From Pestalotiopsis fici W106-1 (Eukaryota > Ascomycota > Sordariomycetes > Amphisphaeriales > Sporocadaceae): a stretch of 64,000 nucleotides of DNA. Shown piece after piece: positions 22,244 to 34,234 of the stretch; positions within the stretch are counted from its first letter, which is position 1; each line of letters opens with the position of its first letter. The notes under the pieces are model-generated. The model saw nothing but the letters and a program-made list of their open reading frames with translations. It was not told the origin of the DNA and made no database searches. Position numbers and translations under genes: made by a program. The DNA lies in assembly GCF_000516985.1 (NCBI RefSeq), contig NW_006917101.1, forward strand, positions 496,001 through 560,000, in the 5' to 3' direction.

Positions 22244-25200
22244 TTACATGAGCACCCATTCGGTGCCTCGCTTGACAAATTTGTCAAGCAACAAGCCCAA
22301 GTCTGCAAGCACGAAGCGGCAAATATAGAAGCTGAAAAACTCTGCTGCATGTCTTGTGCAAAGTTCGAGACCGACTTGTGTCTTGTCGGCATGTCGTAGT
22401 CCTGGATCATCGACCTGGCGCGCAATGAGATCTATAGAGCAGGTTAGCACTGGACGACAATTGAGCAGCCAGCGTTGTAAAAGCACTCACCAACTGTTTG
22501 CGCAGCATCAAACAGTCGCGCAAGACTCTGCATATAGCCGGCATAAGGACCGTCAAACTTCAGAGACAAGACATCACGCTTGGCTGGTCGGCTACTAGGG
22601 TGAGGAACCATGGGCAGGGTGGGCATTGTGCCAGATCCTACGCCCAAAGCCTCCTTTTCCGGAATTCTCTCGCCGCCGCCACTCGTGCTCTTATTGCCGT
22701 AGGCGCTCGTGAGATTCGCTGCCGATCCCTTGCTCCTCAGTCTGCGCCAGCTGAAGGCCGCTGCTTTACCGCTGACGCTTGTACTTCTCGGCACTGGCGG
22801 GGCAGGCTCACTGTCTTCTCGGTCTCGGAAGGCACCCGCGCTTTGCGTCCCAACTTCATTTCCCAATTTCCGGCTCAACGTTTGCTGTACTTGTTCAAGC
22901 ACAGTCTCCAAACTTTGCATTTCCTCCAACACGGCATCGGCATCGTTGCTGTCGACCCTTGCTAGATTGAGCAGAGCAGCGGTGAGAAAGTCACACTGGG
23001 AAGACTTGTCTTCCAAGTTCCGCAGTTTGACGCCCTTGACTTTCCATACTTCATGAGGCACAAACATACGAGTGGTGACGTATCCACCGCGGGGGTGCGC
23101 AAGAGTCTGATATAAAGCTCGCATAAGCCAAAAGGGCCGTAGCATCACATCAGAAGGGCATGGCTCGAGTGGCAATGGAATATCCGGATTGGGGGACTGG
23201 ATGGAATTTGGTGACTGAGGCCGCTCAGCATGGAAATCGGAATCAAAAAGAAACATTCCACCAAAACCACCAGCCGCTTTGCTGCCGAAAGTCATTGCTA
23301 ATGGCGTTGGGAGTGCGGGCACTGCCGGTTGCCGAGAAATGGAAGAGTTTGTCATTGTTTGGCTGAGGGGAGCAAGTGGGTACAAATCAGACGGGCTCTC
23401 CAGATTCGGAACCGACATCTGCCGGGCCTTGAGCGACTTGAGGCTTGAGGAAGACTGATTCTTGCGCAATGGGCCACCAAAAGACATGGGGGAACCAGTA
23501 CGGAAATCATTGGGATCCTCGGTATGCGGCGGGTTTTGCGGCGGCGTTGGTGGCGCCATCATCGGCGGGGCGGGACTGGCGCCTCTTCGCGGAGAATCTG
23601 GACTGCGCATGGAAAAGGGACCTGGCTTTGTAGCCGTTGCTGACATTGCTTGCCTTGATTGCGCGGCAAAGTTTCCTGGCTTCACGGGAATCGTAGCTGT
23701 GGAAGCGCCGCTGGTAGCTTGAACAAGCTTGGCAGTCTCGATCTTGAGCTGTTTCGCATTCTGTCCTGACAGCCTTCGATTTCTAACGCTCGACCCACCT
23801 GGCGACTGTGATGGGATTTGAGGCAAAGCTTGTGGCGGCGGTGGGAGTGACGGCGGAGGAGGCTTATAATTTGGCAATTCAGCAACGGACGACAATACCG
23901 TGTTGGCTGTGGGTGGGCTTGAACCAACAGAACTGTGATATGTTCTTTGCGTGAGGCCGCTCGAATCCGACTTGCGTTCCCTCGAGGTAGCATCCACCTG
24001 TTTTGAGCCCTGCTGATTGAAAGAAAAGTTGTTGAGCGCATAGTCTCTGGTCAGGTCCTCAAGCATGCGCTCATCCTCGTCGGAATCGCTGCCGTCAAAG
24101 AAGTGGCCATTGTATGCTTGCGGGTCGCCATGCTCTGCAATAGACAATTGTCTTTGTCTCTCTCGTTCGTGCGCTGCTTGAATGATGGCCTCGCGTTCTG
24201 ACAGTGCTTCTCTCTCGGTCTGACGCACCCGTTCCTTTGCAATCTCAACCCGGCGCATCGCGTTCGCCACCACGTCTTCTTCCGGTGGTTCGTCATATAC
24301 GTCAAGAGGATCAAACCCATCATCGTACGCAGCTTCAACGGCAGCATCTAGAGCAGCATCAAATTCAGCCTCTGTGTCACCACTGATGGCGCGAATGTGC
24401 TTGCGCCGAACACCGAAAGAAGAGCTCCTAGAGTGCACTGAAGACGCTTCCGAGCCATCGGATTCGTCGATTGGATCTAACCACGATACAGATTCGTGGC
24501 TGGGATTCCGGTTGTGGCCATTGACGTTCTCTGCGCTCAACCGATCACTAGAGGCGAAGAAGTCCTGCCTGGATACCTCCTCAGGTTCCGGTGTCCTTGG
24601 TTTAGCTGGTGAGGCAGGGCGACGAGGAGATAATGGCGCCGGCATGAGTTGGCCTTGCGGTATTGTGAGCGAGCCTTCAAAATTGCGGCGCATTGGCGAT
24701 CTCGAGGAGAAGGAGGACGTAGGGGGACCCTGTACAGAATCCACGGCCAGATTGGTCGAAGATCCTCCAAATCGTCCCGAGCCCAAATAATCTGGCGCAG
24801 GCTTTCGTGATGCTGTCGGAGAGAGGTCTTCTTCGTCGCTGTCGGCAGTAGTGATCTCGACTCCATTATAGGATATACTTTCAGGTCTTGCAGGGAGTGC
24901 TTTGCTTTCCATTTGAACTTGAACATGAACCATGCCGTCCAGCTCCTCTATCCTGCTGGTATAAGTCCGCCGCTGCATTGTCATATTAGTAACACTCGCG
25001 TGGTGCCGCAGTTCAAATGACGACTCACAATGGCCTCTAGCTTCTTTTTATCTTCATCCCCAGTCGTCCTGGCAAGGACGTGCGCCAAGAGATCACATGC
25101 TTCTATGTACGAGATGCGTGCACCTTCGAAATTTTGTGCATTGTCGAGTTGAACAGCGGTATTTGCCTTGGCAAGTGCCTTGGACAGCATTGCTTTCTGC

Positions 25201-26576
25201 GACGGGTGTTTCTTCGCTCTCCCCCCGGAGTCGGAACTGCTTTGCAGCGTCGAGGACCGACTCCTCGAGTGCCCCCTTCGCTCAGGCATTGCTTCCCTTA
25301 ATCTTGCTGCGGCTAGTATTGTTCTGGTCTGAGAAGTGGTATATGTAGATGAGTCTGGATCAGTCTGCTCATCCCGGTTTAGCCGTTGACTTCGTAGTTC
25401 GCCGCTCAAGTCGCCTGAAAAGATCGAGCTAGGCGTGTCTGTCGTTGCGCTCGGCCGATCCTGCTCCAGTGGCTGCGAAGTCAGGTTTGCGAGAGACGCG
25501 GTCGATAGTTCAAGCGACGGCAAAGTGACTATGGGCGGTAGATTCGGCGCCGCAAGCGCAGGTGAAGACGGTCGTCGGTTGCTCGCGCTCGAAGCCGCAC
25601 GCGGGGAAGCGGACGTGATGCTGGTGGCCGAAGGTCGTCGCTTGGTTAATCTTCGAGGAGAATTGTATGTTGCCGGTGGTGATTCGATGGCCTGGTTCAA
25701 GATGCCGATCGAGTCCACGCTCATGCGGCGGGAGAAGTTTGTGGTTACTTTCAAGGGTGGCTGCGCCGGTAGATGTGGTTCGACTGAATGGGACGCGCGA
25801 CTGGAGGTGGTTGAGGCGGACCAGCGATTGAGATTGCGGAAGCTATCGCTGACACCACTTACTCCCCCTGTGCTGCCCCCTCTTGAATGTAGCGGTTGGG
25901 GGTTGGTTAGAGGATCCGGAGGAGAGTTGGGATCGAAGACGACGGCATTGAACTTGACAGGGGCGAGGTTCGTTCCAACAATGCGCGGGGGCGGGAGGAG
26001 CGACGAGGTCCGCGGTAAGGTTCCCGCAAAAAAGGATGGCGACGAAGGTGTCTCGTCGGCGAAACGAGCAGGCTCAGATAGACTTTCCTGCGGGCGCGGT
26101 ACCTGTTCCCTGATGGTGGGATCGCCCGGCCTCCTTAAGCTGGACTGAAATCTAGATCCCGCAACTTCTGCCCGAAATCCAGCCGCAGTACTGCTGGTCC
26201 CGTTAGTGGTCGTAGTAAATGCACCACCACCACTGCTACTGCTGGCACTGTTGGCGGTGCCGCTTCGATTCCGGTTGTAATGGTAATTGGCAGCTGGGCC
26301 CTTTTGCGAAAAGTTGATGGGAGTGTTCGACCTCGAAGAGTGATACGGTATGGAGTCGGCCCTGGCGGAGCCTACATTGGCTGGTGGGTAATGACCTGTT
26401 GCGACAGATGTCGCGCGCGGCGGGTAATTGTAGGGGAGACTGTGGGCGGCGGGCGGTGGTGAAAGCGCCGTCTGGCCTTGGACGTGAAACTGGGATTGGG
26501 ATTGAGAATAAGAGTGGTGATGGCTCATGGAAGCACCGTTGCTCGGGTTGGTGGAGGCGGCATATGGTTGTGGCAT
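22244..26576 (-). CDS. Large MIT-domain protein with disordered N-terminal half
   Basis: Three exons (25029-26576, 22491-24972, 22244-22431), introns of 56 and 59 nt, 1405 residues. The first 450 residues are Ser/Pro/Asn/Gln-rich and likely disordered. About 455-530 form a three-helix MIT (microtubule interacting and trafficking) domain (KALAKANTAVQLDNAQNF, GARISYIEACDLLAHVLA) that crosses the first intron. A second disordered stretch holds an acidic helix with RQTEREALSEREAI and poly-proline. The last third is a conserved globular block (FWLMRALYQTLAHPRGGYV, FLTAALLNLARV) ending in FVKRGTEWVLM. MIT domains bind ESCRT-III tails, so an endosomal or septal trafficking role is plausible; the fungal protein is otherwise uncharacterised to my knowledge. 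The last exon restores a sensible C terminus that the unspliced frame lacks. Confidence 0.85.
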
Positions 26577-29500
26577 TCTCGAATCTTGCTAAGAAAGCAT
26601 GAGATAAGCCTATTACCTATTTGCTACCGACCGGGCAGCCACCATCTCTCTCTTCCTTCCACTAAGACTTGGGAGGAGGAGATCACAGCGGCGCACCTAG
26701 GCAGGTAAAGTTAGTGCCCTTGCAGCAGTGGCTCCCTAGACAATGTAGCTAATGCCGCGGCTGGAAGCCAGAAGACCGAATGACCGGTTACTGCTAATCC
26801 ACCAGTAGCCAACAGTACGCAGAGAACTCAAGATTGCAGCTGAGTGGCGGCGTCCACAGACTCCCACTTTCGATCAAGCTTGTGCGCGCTATCGCGGTCC
26901 ACGAAATAACTAATGGGGAGTGGAGGAGATTCTTTGATCGTTTTGGGGTTGCGGAAAGTACCCAGGTAGGTAGGTGACTGTCGTTGCAGTAGCAGTAGTA
27001 AGTAGTAGTAGTGATAAGTAGGTCCAACACTGCTGCTCACACGAAAACCCGACAGCCTTTTGTTTTCCCCGGCAATCCACACAAGAAGAAGGAAAGAAAC
27101 AGTCAATTTCTGGAGTAAAGCATTGGGACAAGAGTCCAGGTTATTCTTTTTGCAAGTTCATATCTAGAGAAAAGGGAACAACAGCCTTAAGGTAGTACCA
27201 GCCCCTACCTACCTACGGATATCTCGCAAGGAAAGCAGAGGGCCAAACAAAAACCACGCCAGTTTCTATGGATGGCGTGCCGGGTGCAGCAGATACAAAG
27301 CTGGAGAGCCCCCCAAGGTCAATGGAGTCTGTGGATGGGCCCTGCGCTATTATGCGCTCCGGGGTGGGTACGTTCAGGGCAAAAGATGATAGGTAGCGTC
27401 CTGCGCGTTGTGATAGGAGCCGCGGGGCGCGGGCAATATCTGGTAGTATGGAGTCTGGACAGGCAGACCCTCGAAAGAAAAAATAAAAATCCCAGAAATG
27501 CACCCCCCGTTGGAGCATTGAAATTGTCCCCAGGGTTGTCCACGTGCCTTGTGTGCACTGTGCAGTTTGTCGATCCGTATCAAAGGGGGCTTGCTTGGTT
27601 GCTTGGGTAATAACGTGAGGTAGGGGATTAATGTGGGATGGCTCGGTAGATTTCAACTTCCAGTACAGTACACTACGCGTCGAGGCTGCGACAATTGGCG
27701 TGCAGAAATGGCAAATGGTGCTTACCATGAATTACTCACATTGTTGATGAGAATTTCAGTTCATGAACTCACGAGTACTCGCAGGGCTCGGAGATTTCTC
27801 CATCATGTTCTATGAGGAGTTGAATCAAATACGCATGTGAAGGCAACCTGGACAAGAAGCAGTTTCCCTTGCTCCCTTGCTCACAGTATGTAGCACCTCG
27901 TAAGTAAAAGTGCATACGGTACCACAATACGGAAATACCTACTCCAGGGTTTCCTACCTACTCAGGGTTCTCTATTACATGCAGACAGCTGGGTACGAGG
28001 TAGGTTGTCTGGTACCTAAAGTATATATGTGATAGGTCTGTCCTAGGTGTCTGGGTTTGGGGATGGAAACAACCTGGAAGACGACCCTTGGATGTGCCGT
28101 CATCAGTGTTGCGTGGTTTCACAGCAATCAAGGAGTGTCTACGTTGATATCATACGTAATTCCCTTACAGGCTGACTGGGTAATACTTCAGCTTTGTGCT
28201 TATTTCGTAGGATCAAGACAAAAAATCATACCAATAGCCATGCTTTTGGAATTGTAAAACCGCCCAGAGACAGCATCAATATTGGGCAAAGGATGCGCGC
28301 CACTGGCGTAGACAGTTGGAGGCCGACATCCTGAATCCTTCCGCGGTGGCTGCATGAGACGACATGTAGAATCCAGGGGTAAATCCGAAAACAGTCGTTA
28401 CTTCGTACCTGTTCCTCGGGTTCCTTTTCATCCTCCTCACACAAACAGTGCCGCTTCTTTCCCTAGCAATCGCCGCAGGGCATGATCACGACCCCCCCTT
28501 TCCTAGAGGCTACCTAATAAGGTAGGATGCCATGCTTGGGGCAGACACTAGAGCGAAAGTCTGGAGGGATCTTGCCTGTAGAATCTTGTTCCCGCTTTGC
28601 CCGCCGTCAAGGTCAAGGACCCGCCTCCAGAGGGGCTCTTTCAGGAAAACGACTGTCATGAACGTGCTCACTCGGCAAGGGTCCAGTCCAGCGGTCGGTT
28701 GCTTAGTTGCTAAAAGGTTTTCTTTCTGGGAATCAAAATTGAGATTGATAAGCAAACATGAGAATAAATTGTAAATACCTGTTCAGTATTGCAGTGAATA
28801 GGATACAGAGGATGTAATCAATCGAAACCTGTTCAGAGTACTCGTCGTGGAATCAAGGGCTTCGTCATCATTGAGGTTGTCCATGGCCACAGTACCAGAG
28901 ACATTGAGCAATTGCTTCTTCTACTCCAAGGATGTTCGTCGCTTTTGCCGCCGCCATGCAGTGGAGAAGCGTTCGGCGTGTCGCTTTCACATTGAAAAGC
29001 ATGCCAGTAACAGATGGAATTTACGTGGTCATCAATGCACTTTACGAGTCATTTATTCGGATAACCATTATCGTGCTGTCGACCTCTCGTTATTATCAAA
29101 AGGCCAGAGCATCGTGGCCCCGCTGGGCAGAAATGGGTGCTGTTTTGCTCAACGGCACACACCTACTTTCTACACGGTTCGGCGGCCACTTATTCGATTG
29201 CATCGCTACAATCTGTGGGCCTGTCAAGTGTCTAGGTGCATGCATGTTGTAACCGACAAACGACTTCTCTCATTTTCTGTCATTAGTTGTACACAAGATC
29301 GATTGATTTCCCGGGAGAAGGCTTTGTGAAATCAAAGATGGTTGTTGGTACGCGCGCATGGCATGCCTTAGGTAATACCAACTGCCGTGCTTCTTTCAAG
29401 TTCCACCTCGCGCCCCCCGATCAATGGTGCATTTAAATGGCTCTTTTATACTGGGGAAAATGCAGATCAAAGTGCTCTATGATGGCCTGATTGTTCGATG

Positions 29501-30893
29501 CCATCAAGAAAAAAGGCCTCAGACTTTGGCGCAAGATTTGCCAAAACCGCCGGCCCGCCATCCGCGTTGTGTGGTCAGTATCAGGGTCCGACTCCACCGG
29601 ATTTATACCAGACTGAGCAGAATAGTGTGTGCTTCTTTCTAAAGCTCAAGTCTCGTTCGCAGAGCAACGGTATAGTCCTCTTGTCTTGGAACACGCGGGG
29701 CCGCAGAATTGATGCCGTGCCGGCTACTCGTTCGATACCCTTCATCCGGGCCCAACTTTCCAGCAACTGCCTGAAGATGTTAGAGTATCAAATCATAGGC
29801 GCCTGCGCCCAAAGGTTGCAACCACTTCGGAATGATCCGTCCAGACGGCAATGGATGCACTGCTTTCGGGCTTCTCCAATAAAAGGGCGCTGAAATTCTC
29901 CGGGTCGAACAAACACGGACCAGCATTTGACACACCCGAGAAAGAGTTCAACAGGAAAGACGTTTCAGAAGATGAGCCCCTCATCCGAACACGGTCACTG
30001 GTGAAAGCTGTTTCCTTCGCCATTTGCTAGGAGGTAACCCTCGCAATAGTCAATCAGCCATTTGGAAGATCGTAGCGGCAAATCCAATTGAGCGGCACTG
30101 AAACAATTGCAACCATGGTCATGACCCTGTCCACACTGCCCAAGTAAATCTGCCCACGTCCCGACAACACTAGTTTCATGATGCAACCCAGTCTTGACCA
30201 GTCAAGCCCCAGCTCAATATCTATTCTTCTGCGGACCTAGCAACAAACCATCGGGTCAATTCAGTGATTTCAATATTTTCCCAAGTTGCCACGGCAAGTC
30301 TGTGTCTCATATGAAGATAGCAAAGCGGTAATAACAATCCTTAGGAGCTTCAATGTCGAGTATGCATCCTCATTTCGTCTCACATATTTGAGCTGGCCAC
30401 CAAAGACGATCATCAAATCGCATCATAGGAACATGGGCACATCTTAGGTCACAAAATAGGTAGGCACCCCACTGAGATCACTCAAAGCAAAATCATTAAT
30501 CCTCCAAGATAAGTCGTGGGCATTCGGGCTAGGATCCTACCTCGCTTGACCAAGATCTGGCAAATCATTTCTGGCTGTAGATCATAAGTAGGATGAGCCG
30601 GTTCGCGTAAGAGCTCATTGTGTCACACTATAGCGGGAAGATCTTACGCTCCTGAGGACCGAAAGAGTTCCTGTTTCGAAAGCTGGCCGGCCAGGATCAG
30701 AGTTGCATCATCAGACGGCATTTGCCTTGCAAGGCTGATATAGCATTATCGCAACTGCAAGCCCAATTTATACCTGTTAACATGAAGACACGCTTTGAGA
30801 AAAGAAGTGCTGCACCGAAATTGGACATGTCAATGGCATGTGTTATTTAGATTGTGGCTGAAAACAAAAGGGTATGATATTTCGCTATTGATC
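26577..30893. other. 4.3 kb gene-poor stretch
   Basis: The first kilobase is the CT-rich leader and promoter of the MIT gene, with an AGT-rich microsatellite (about 26987-27012) and ACCTACCTA words. Around 27940-28050 there are further GGTAGG/TACCTA words common in promoters of these fungi. A 171-codon minus-strand ORF (27213-27728) lies here but has no motif. At 28847-29329 is a possible ankyrin-like relic. Scattered short ORFs at 29424-30020 are unassignable. I see no intact gene. Confidence 0.45.
28847..29329 (+). pseudogene. Possible ankyrin-repeat relic
   Basis: An open frame of about 160 codons whose middle part (YSDNHYRAVDLSLLSKGQ, followed by APLGRNG) resembles a worn ankyrin repeat of the kind found in fungal NLR proteins. 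Neighbouring frames also give repeat-like fragments, as expected for a decayed gene with shifts. There is no clear start, splice context or further repeat. It could be chance. Confidence 0.22.
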
Positions 30894-32016
30894 TTATGCT
30901 GACTGGATCTCCAGATAATCGGCCAAATCGGCTGCCACGAGCTTGTGAGTATGCGATGTCCTATTGGCAAGATTAGCTGAGTTGCTTCCTTTATTGTCAT
31001 CTCCTTTTCATTATCCAGCAACCGCTCAAGGCACGCGTTACTCACATATGCAGGCTATTATACCAAAAGTATTCGTCTAGGGGTGCACAGTCGTACTTTT
31101 CAGGATTTGTGATGACGTCCGGATGATTATATCCTGCGCAGTACGTGGTGGTGTTGGTTATGCCGTAAGCAGTCGGATCGTCCATGACTCCGTTCAGGAA
31201 GGTATTGATATCATAGAGCATCGCCTGTACGCCGTCGTTTTCTTGTTGAAAGGACTCAATGCGTTCTGACAGCAAATCGGACCACGTATCTACACCGTTC
31301 TTGTTTGGATACTTGTGCTTCGTTTGCTGGTTCTCAGGCGTACGATCCAACGGCGGCAGGTTGAGGAATAGGAAGTTCTGGTAACCGGCCGCGAGCATGG
31401 CCGTCACACTCTGTGCAAAGAGGGCATCCAACTCCCGGGTCCAGAAGCTCTCATACGACTCGAGCAACGGCTTCTTGTACTTGCTATCGAGGACATCATT
31501 GATGCCAATCCAGATGGACACGAGGGCCTTGCTCTTGTCCATGGAGACGGGCGACTCGGCGAGCACCGGGTCCGCGTATGTGAGATACTGCTGAGTCTGG
31601 TTGACTAGGGGTATCGTGTAGTCGCGGCCACCCGATATGAACTCGCTGCTAATGAAGCCGCCGGCAAAGGCAAAGTCCCATAGCTGCACTGGGCAGTCGG
31701 CCGGTGCATACTGCCCATCCTCCACGGCGCAGTTGGTGAGATACTCGAGCCAATTTGGTCCACCCTCGGCCGTGCCTGTGAAGTTCTGGACGATCCTGTC
31801 GTCGAGAAGTTGCGAGGCTGAGAAGGCGAACTGTCCATCAAGCATGGAGCCGATGAAGGAGTATCTTGGATAGCCGGCAGTACCCTGGACGAAAGAATAT
31901 GAATCGCCAAAGGCTATCACATATTTCGTTTCGGTCCAGTTGAAGCTTGCATTGCACAAGGTGGCGAGCCTCAAGGCGCCCAAGAGTAAGGTGGAACCAC
32001 GTATCGAATTAATCAT
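30894..32016 (-). CDS. Secreted GDSL/SGNH esterase, CE16 acetylesterase-like
   Basis: Two exons (31046-32016 and 30894-30960) around an 85 nt intron give 345 residues. The signal peptide covers about residues 1-23. Block I is FGDSYSF with the nucleophile Ser39; GGPNWLEYLT and WIGINDV (the GxND block) follow. The catalytic His is in YFWYNSLH right at the splice; the 67 nt last exon adds MTSHTHKLVAADLADYLE, completing the usual C-terminal helix of CE16 esterases. CE16 enzymes deacetylate xylo- or other oligosaccharides outside the cell. Start at 32016: the frame extends to 32076 only from a TTG. Several Asn-x-Thr/Ser sites fit secretion. Confidence 0.9.
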
Positions 32017-34234
32017 TTTTAAAGCGCTTTTATATATTCGGCCTGCGAATTTCGAATACACAAAACAAATAAACAAGCAAAGTCAGACAATATCGGAGGC
32101 AAACTGGGATGTCAAACGTGATGGCAGATCGCGCCCCTTCTATATACATATGCAGCCTTGATGTCATAAGAAATAGAAATTTCGATCCTGCGCCGAGAAG
32201 ATCAAAACGATAAGCGTTGTGGGCAATGCCCACTGTGACTTGTGGGCTGCAGTTCACCGTCTCCATGGTGAGGCTGGGTAGTCGCTCGTAGTGCGCCGTG
32301 CAGGATGATCCCGTGGATGCGATCGGCGGCCAAACCCTCTATAATCGTCGTAGCCCCTAAAACGAAATTCAGCAGCCCGCGGGTCAAGGGGTCTGACAGG
32401 ATCGCGTTATGGACAAAGTCATTCATGACGGCCCGAGAATTTGTACGAACTGTGAAAAAGGACGACCATTAGTTGAAACTTGGACCAGCGCGCCAAGGCG
32501 CACCGTTTATAAGGCACCCGACGCCATTTCACCTTGACAGAGTCTATGCTTTCGGTGGTGCTTATTGACCAAACACCGGGATATCCGGACCTAAAATCAT
32601 GTCATTTGGCCCTTTGAGCGCACTGACGGTCAACCTGGTGATGCACTAAAAGAGCATATGTTCTGTTGGGCACGAATGATATGTTTGGACGCAGACACAA
32701 TACTGTCGTTCGTGCATGCAGCATGTCTGTGGGCTGAACTGGGTATAGATACGGTACGGTACGTATTATGCTTAAATGGAAACCAGCTCCGGTAATGCAT
32801 AAGCATAAGCAAACCTTATCTATAAATGGCAGTCATTGGCCACATCTATTAACCCTGTGTGAAGTGTCATGATATGCACAACAGATAATTGTCATGAAGA
32901 TTTGTTTGAAGTACTTTGTGTGTCTGGTGTCTAGCTCTTAAACAATATAATTTCTAGCGCTGTTGATTTAGGCCATAGTAATATAGTGCAGTTAGTAGAC
33001 CGTGACCCTTATTAGTGAGCACATCATTCCTTTTCCAATAAGTTGTAGTGTTCTGACTTCGTCGAGTGAGGTTGTGTACTGAAAGCCGTGTTTTCTTCAG
33101 AGCCCAACCGGAGCTAGGATAAATAGGAAGATGTGGAATGCCATTGCCATGAAATAAACGTTAATTTAGATTCACACTCGAGGATTCGGATTTGGTTGAC
33201 CAGAATCGGGGCTGATTGTTCAGCTTGGCTGGAGGGGAAACTGGGTATAGTACTTCCGTACCTAGTGTCCACCGACTGATGTCTCCAAGACCTTTCTTCA
33301 ACTTCCGCACGAATATTTGTGGAGAAAGTGTGTAGAAGTATGAAAAGATGGTTGATTTGGTTTTCTAGACGAGTAAATTATTGAGGTGCAAGTCGCCATA
33401 AGCACTTGGGACTTCGTAAGGGAACTTCTTCGTGTGTTCGTGAGTCGTGCAATTGATAGCAGCGTTCAAAAGTGAGCAAACCTGCATCGTACCTTTGAGA
33501 AGAATCATTTTGGTATCATTCGGCATCCCAATCGCGGCTGTAGCGAAATTGGAAACTTGGAAACAAACTTGAACAATTTGATTATGGTGCTGATGATAAA
33601 AATTCTACTACCTATACTAATGCCTTTCCAACTTCAATGAAGCCAAGCACTCAAGCCTATTGGCTGGGGGTTGAATTCATGAACCATGAAACGGAGAGTC
33701 ATTTTCCGTTGCTGGGCATTTGCTTGGACACAATACGGAAACTTTGCGCCCGTCCACCGCGATGCTGCAATGCAGGTAAGAGCACTAGACTGGCTTGACT
33801 GGGTTCCCCTCATCCCCACAGGGCTTGTTGCTCCGTTATAGCGTCATCTGTGGGCGATGCAAACCGATCAGTGCCGATGTGGGGGAGGATACCGGAAGCT
33901 TGGGCAGGATGAATGAGCATCCTAGGGGACGTGATCAGCTGGTCTGGGCCCTGAGGAGTTCATGGTGATACTGAATTGTATACGGCTCCAATGCATCGGT
34001 CATGAGATTCATATCCTTAGCCTATGATACCATCAATCCCTGGAGTAGCATTTTTACTGGGTCGGCCCGGTTGTGGTCAACGCCAGATCTGTTCTGTCTG
34101 TCCGAGTAAACGGGCAGAATTATACAAAACCGAGCTGGGCGGGCACTGCCACGGAGTGTGCCCCCGGATCGACGCCGGAGCCAAGAAGGCCCTTGTACGG
34201 CCTTTGACAAGCCGGGTGGCGGTGCTGCACCGCG
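32017..34234. other. 2.2 kb without a supported gene
   Basis: Divergent promoters of the GDSL esterase (minus) and the Zn2Cys6 regulator (plus). A 74-codon minus-strand ORF at 32202-32426 (ATG start, even composition) is the only protein-like item and I cannot assign it. AT-rich between 32800 and 33400; no RNA gene or mobile element recognised. Confidence 0.5.
32202..32426 (-). CDS. Weak small ORF, 74 residues
   Basis: Runs from ATG at 32426 to TGA, within the promoter region of the GDSL esterase. The first half (ILSDPLTRGLLNFVLGATT) looks like ordinary protein, the second half is His/Gln-rich. No motif, no splice partner found. Could be a small gene, a relic, or chance. Confidence 0.2.
   Translation of the reverse strand: MNDFVHNAILSDPLTRGLLNFVLGATTIIEGLAADRIHGIILHGALRATTQPHHGDGELQPTSHSGHCPQRLSF

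Noticed and set aside
25435..26148. 237-codon plus-strand ORF
   Set aside because: Antisense shadow of the Ser/Pro-rich first exon of the MIT-domain gene; low-complexity composition keeps the opposite frame open.
27213..27728. 171-codon minus-strand ORF with ATG
   Set aside because: No domain, signal or splice context, and it lies in promoter-like CT-rich DNA upstream of the MIT gene; most likely chance.
29424..30023. Open frames on both strands, including a 59-codon plus-strand ORF at about 29850-30030
   Set aside because: Both strands are about equally protein-like and no family is recognised; no basis to choose a gene.
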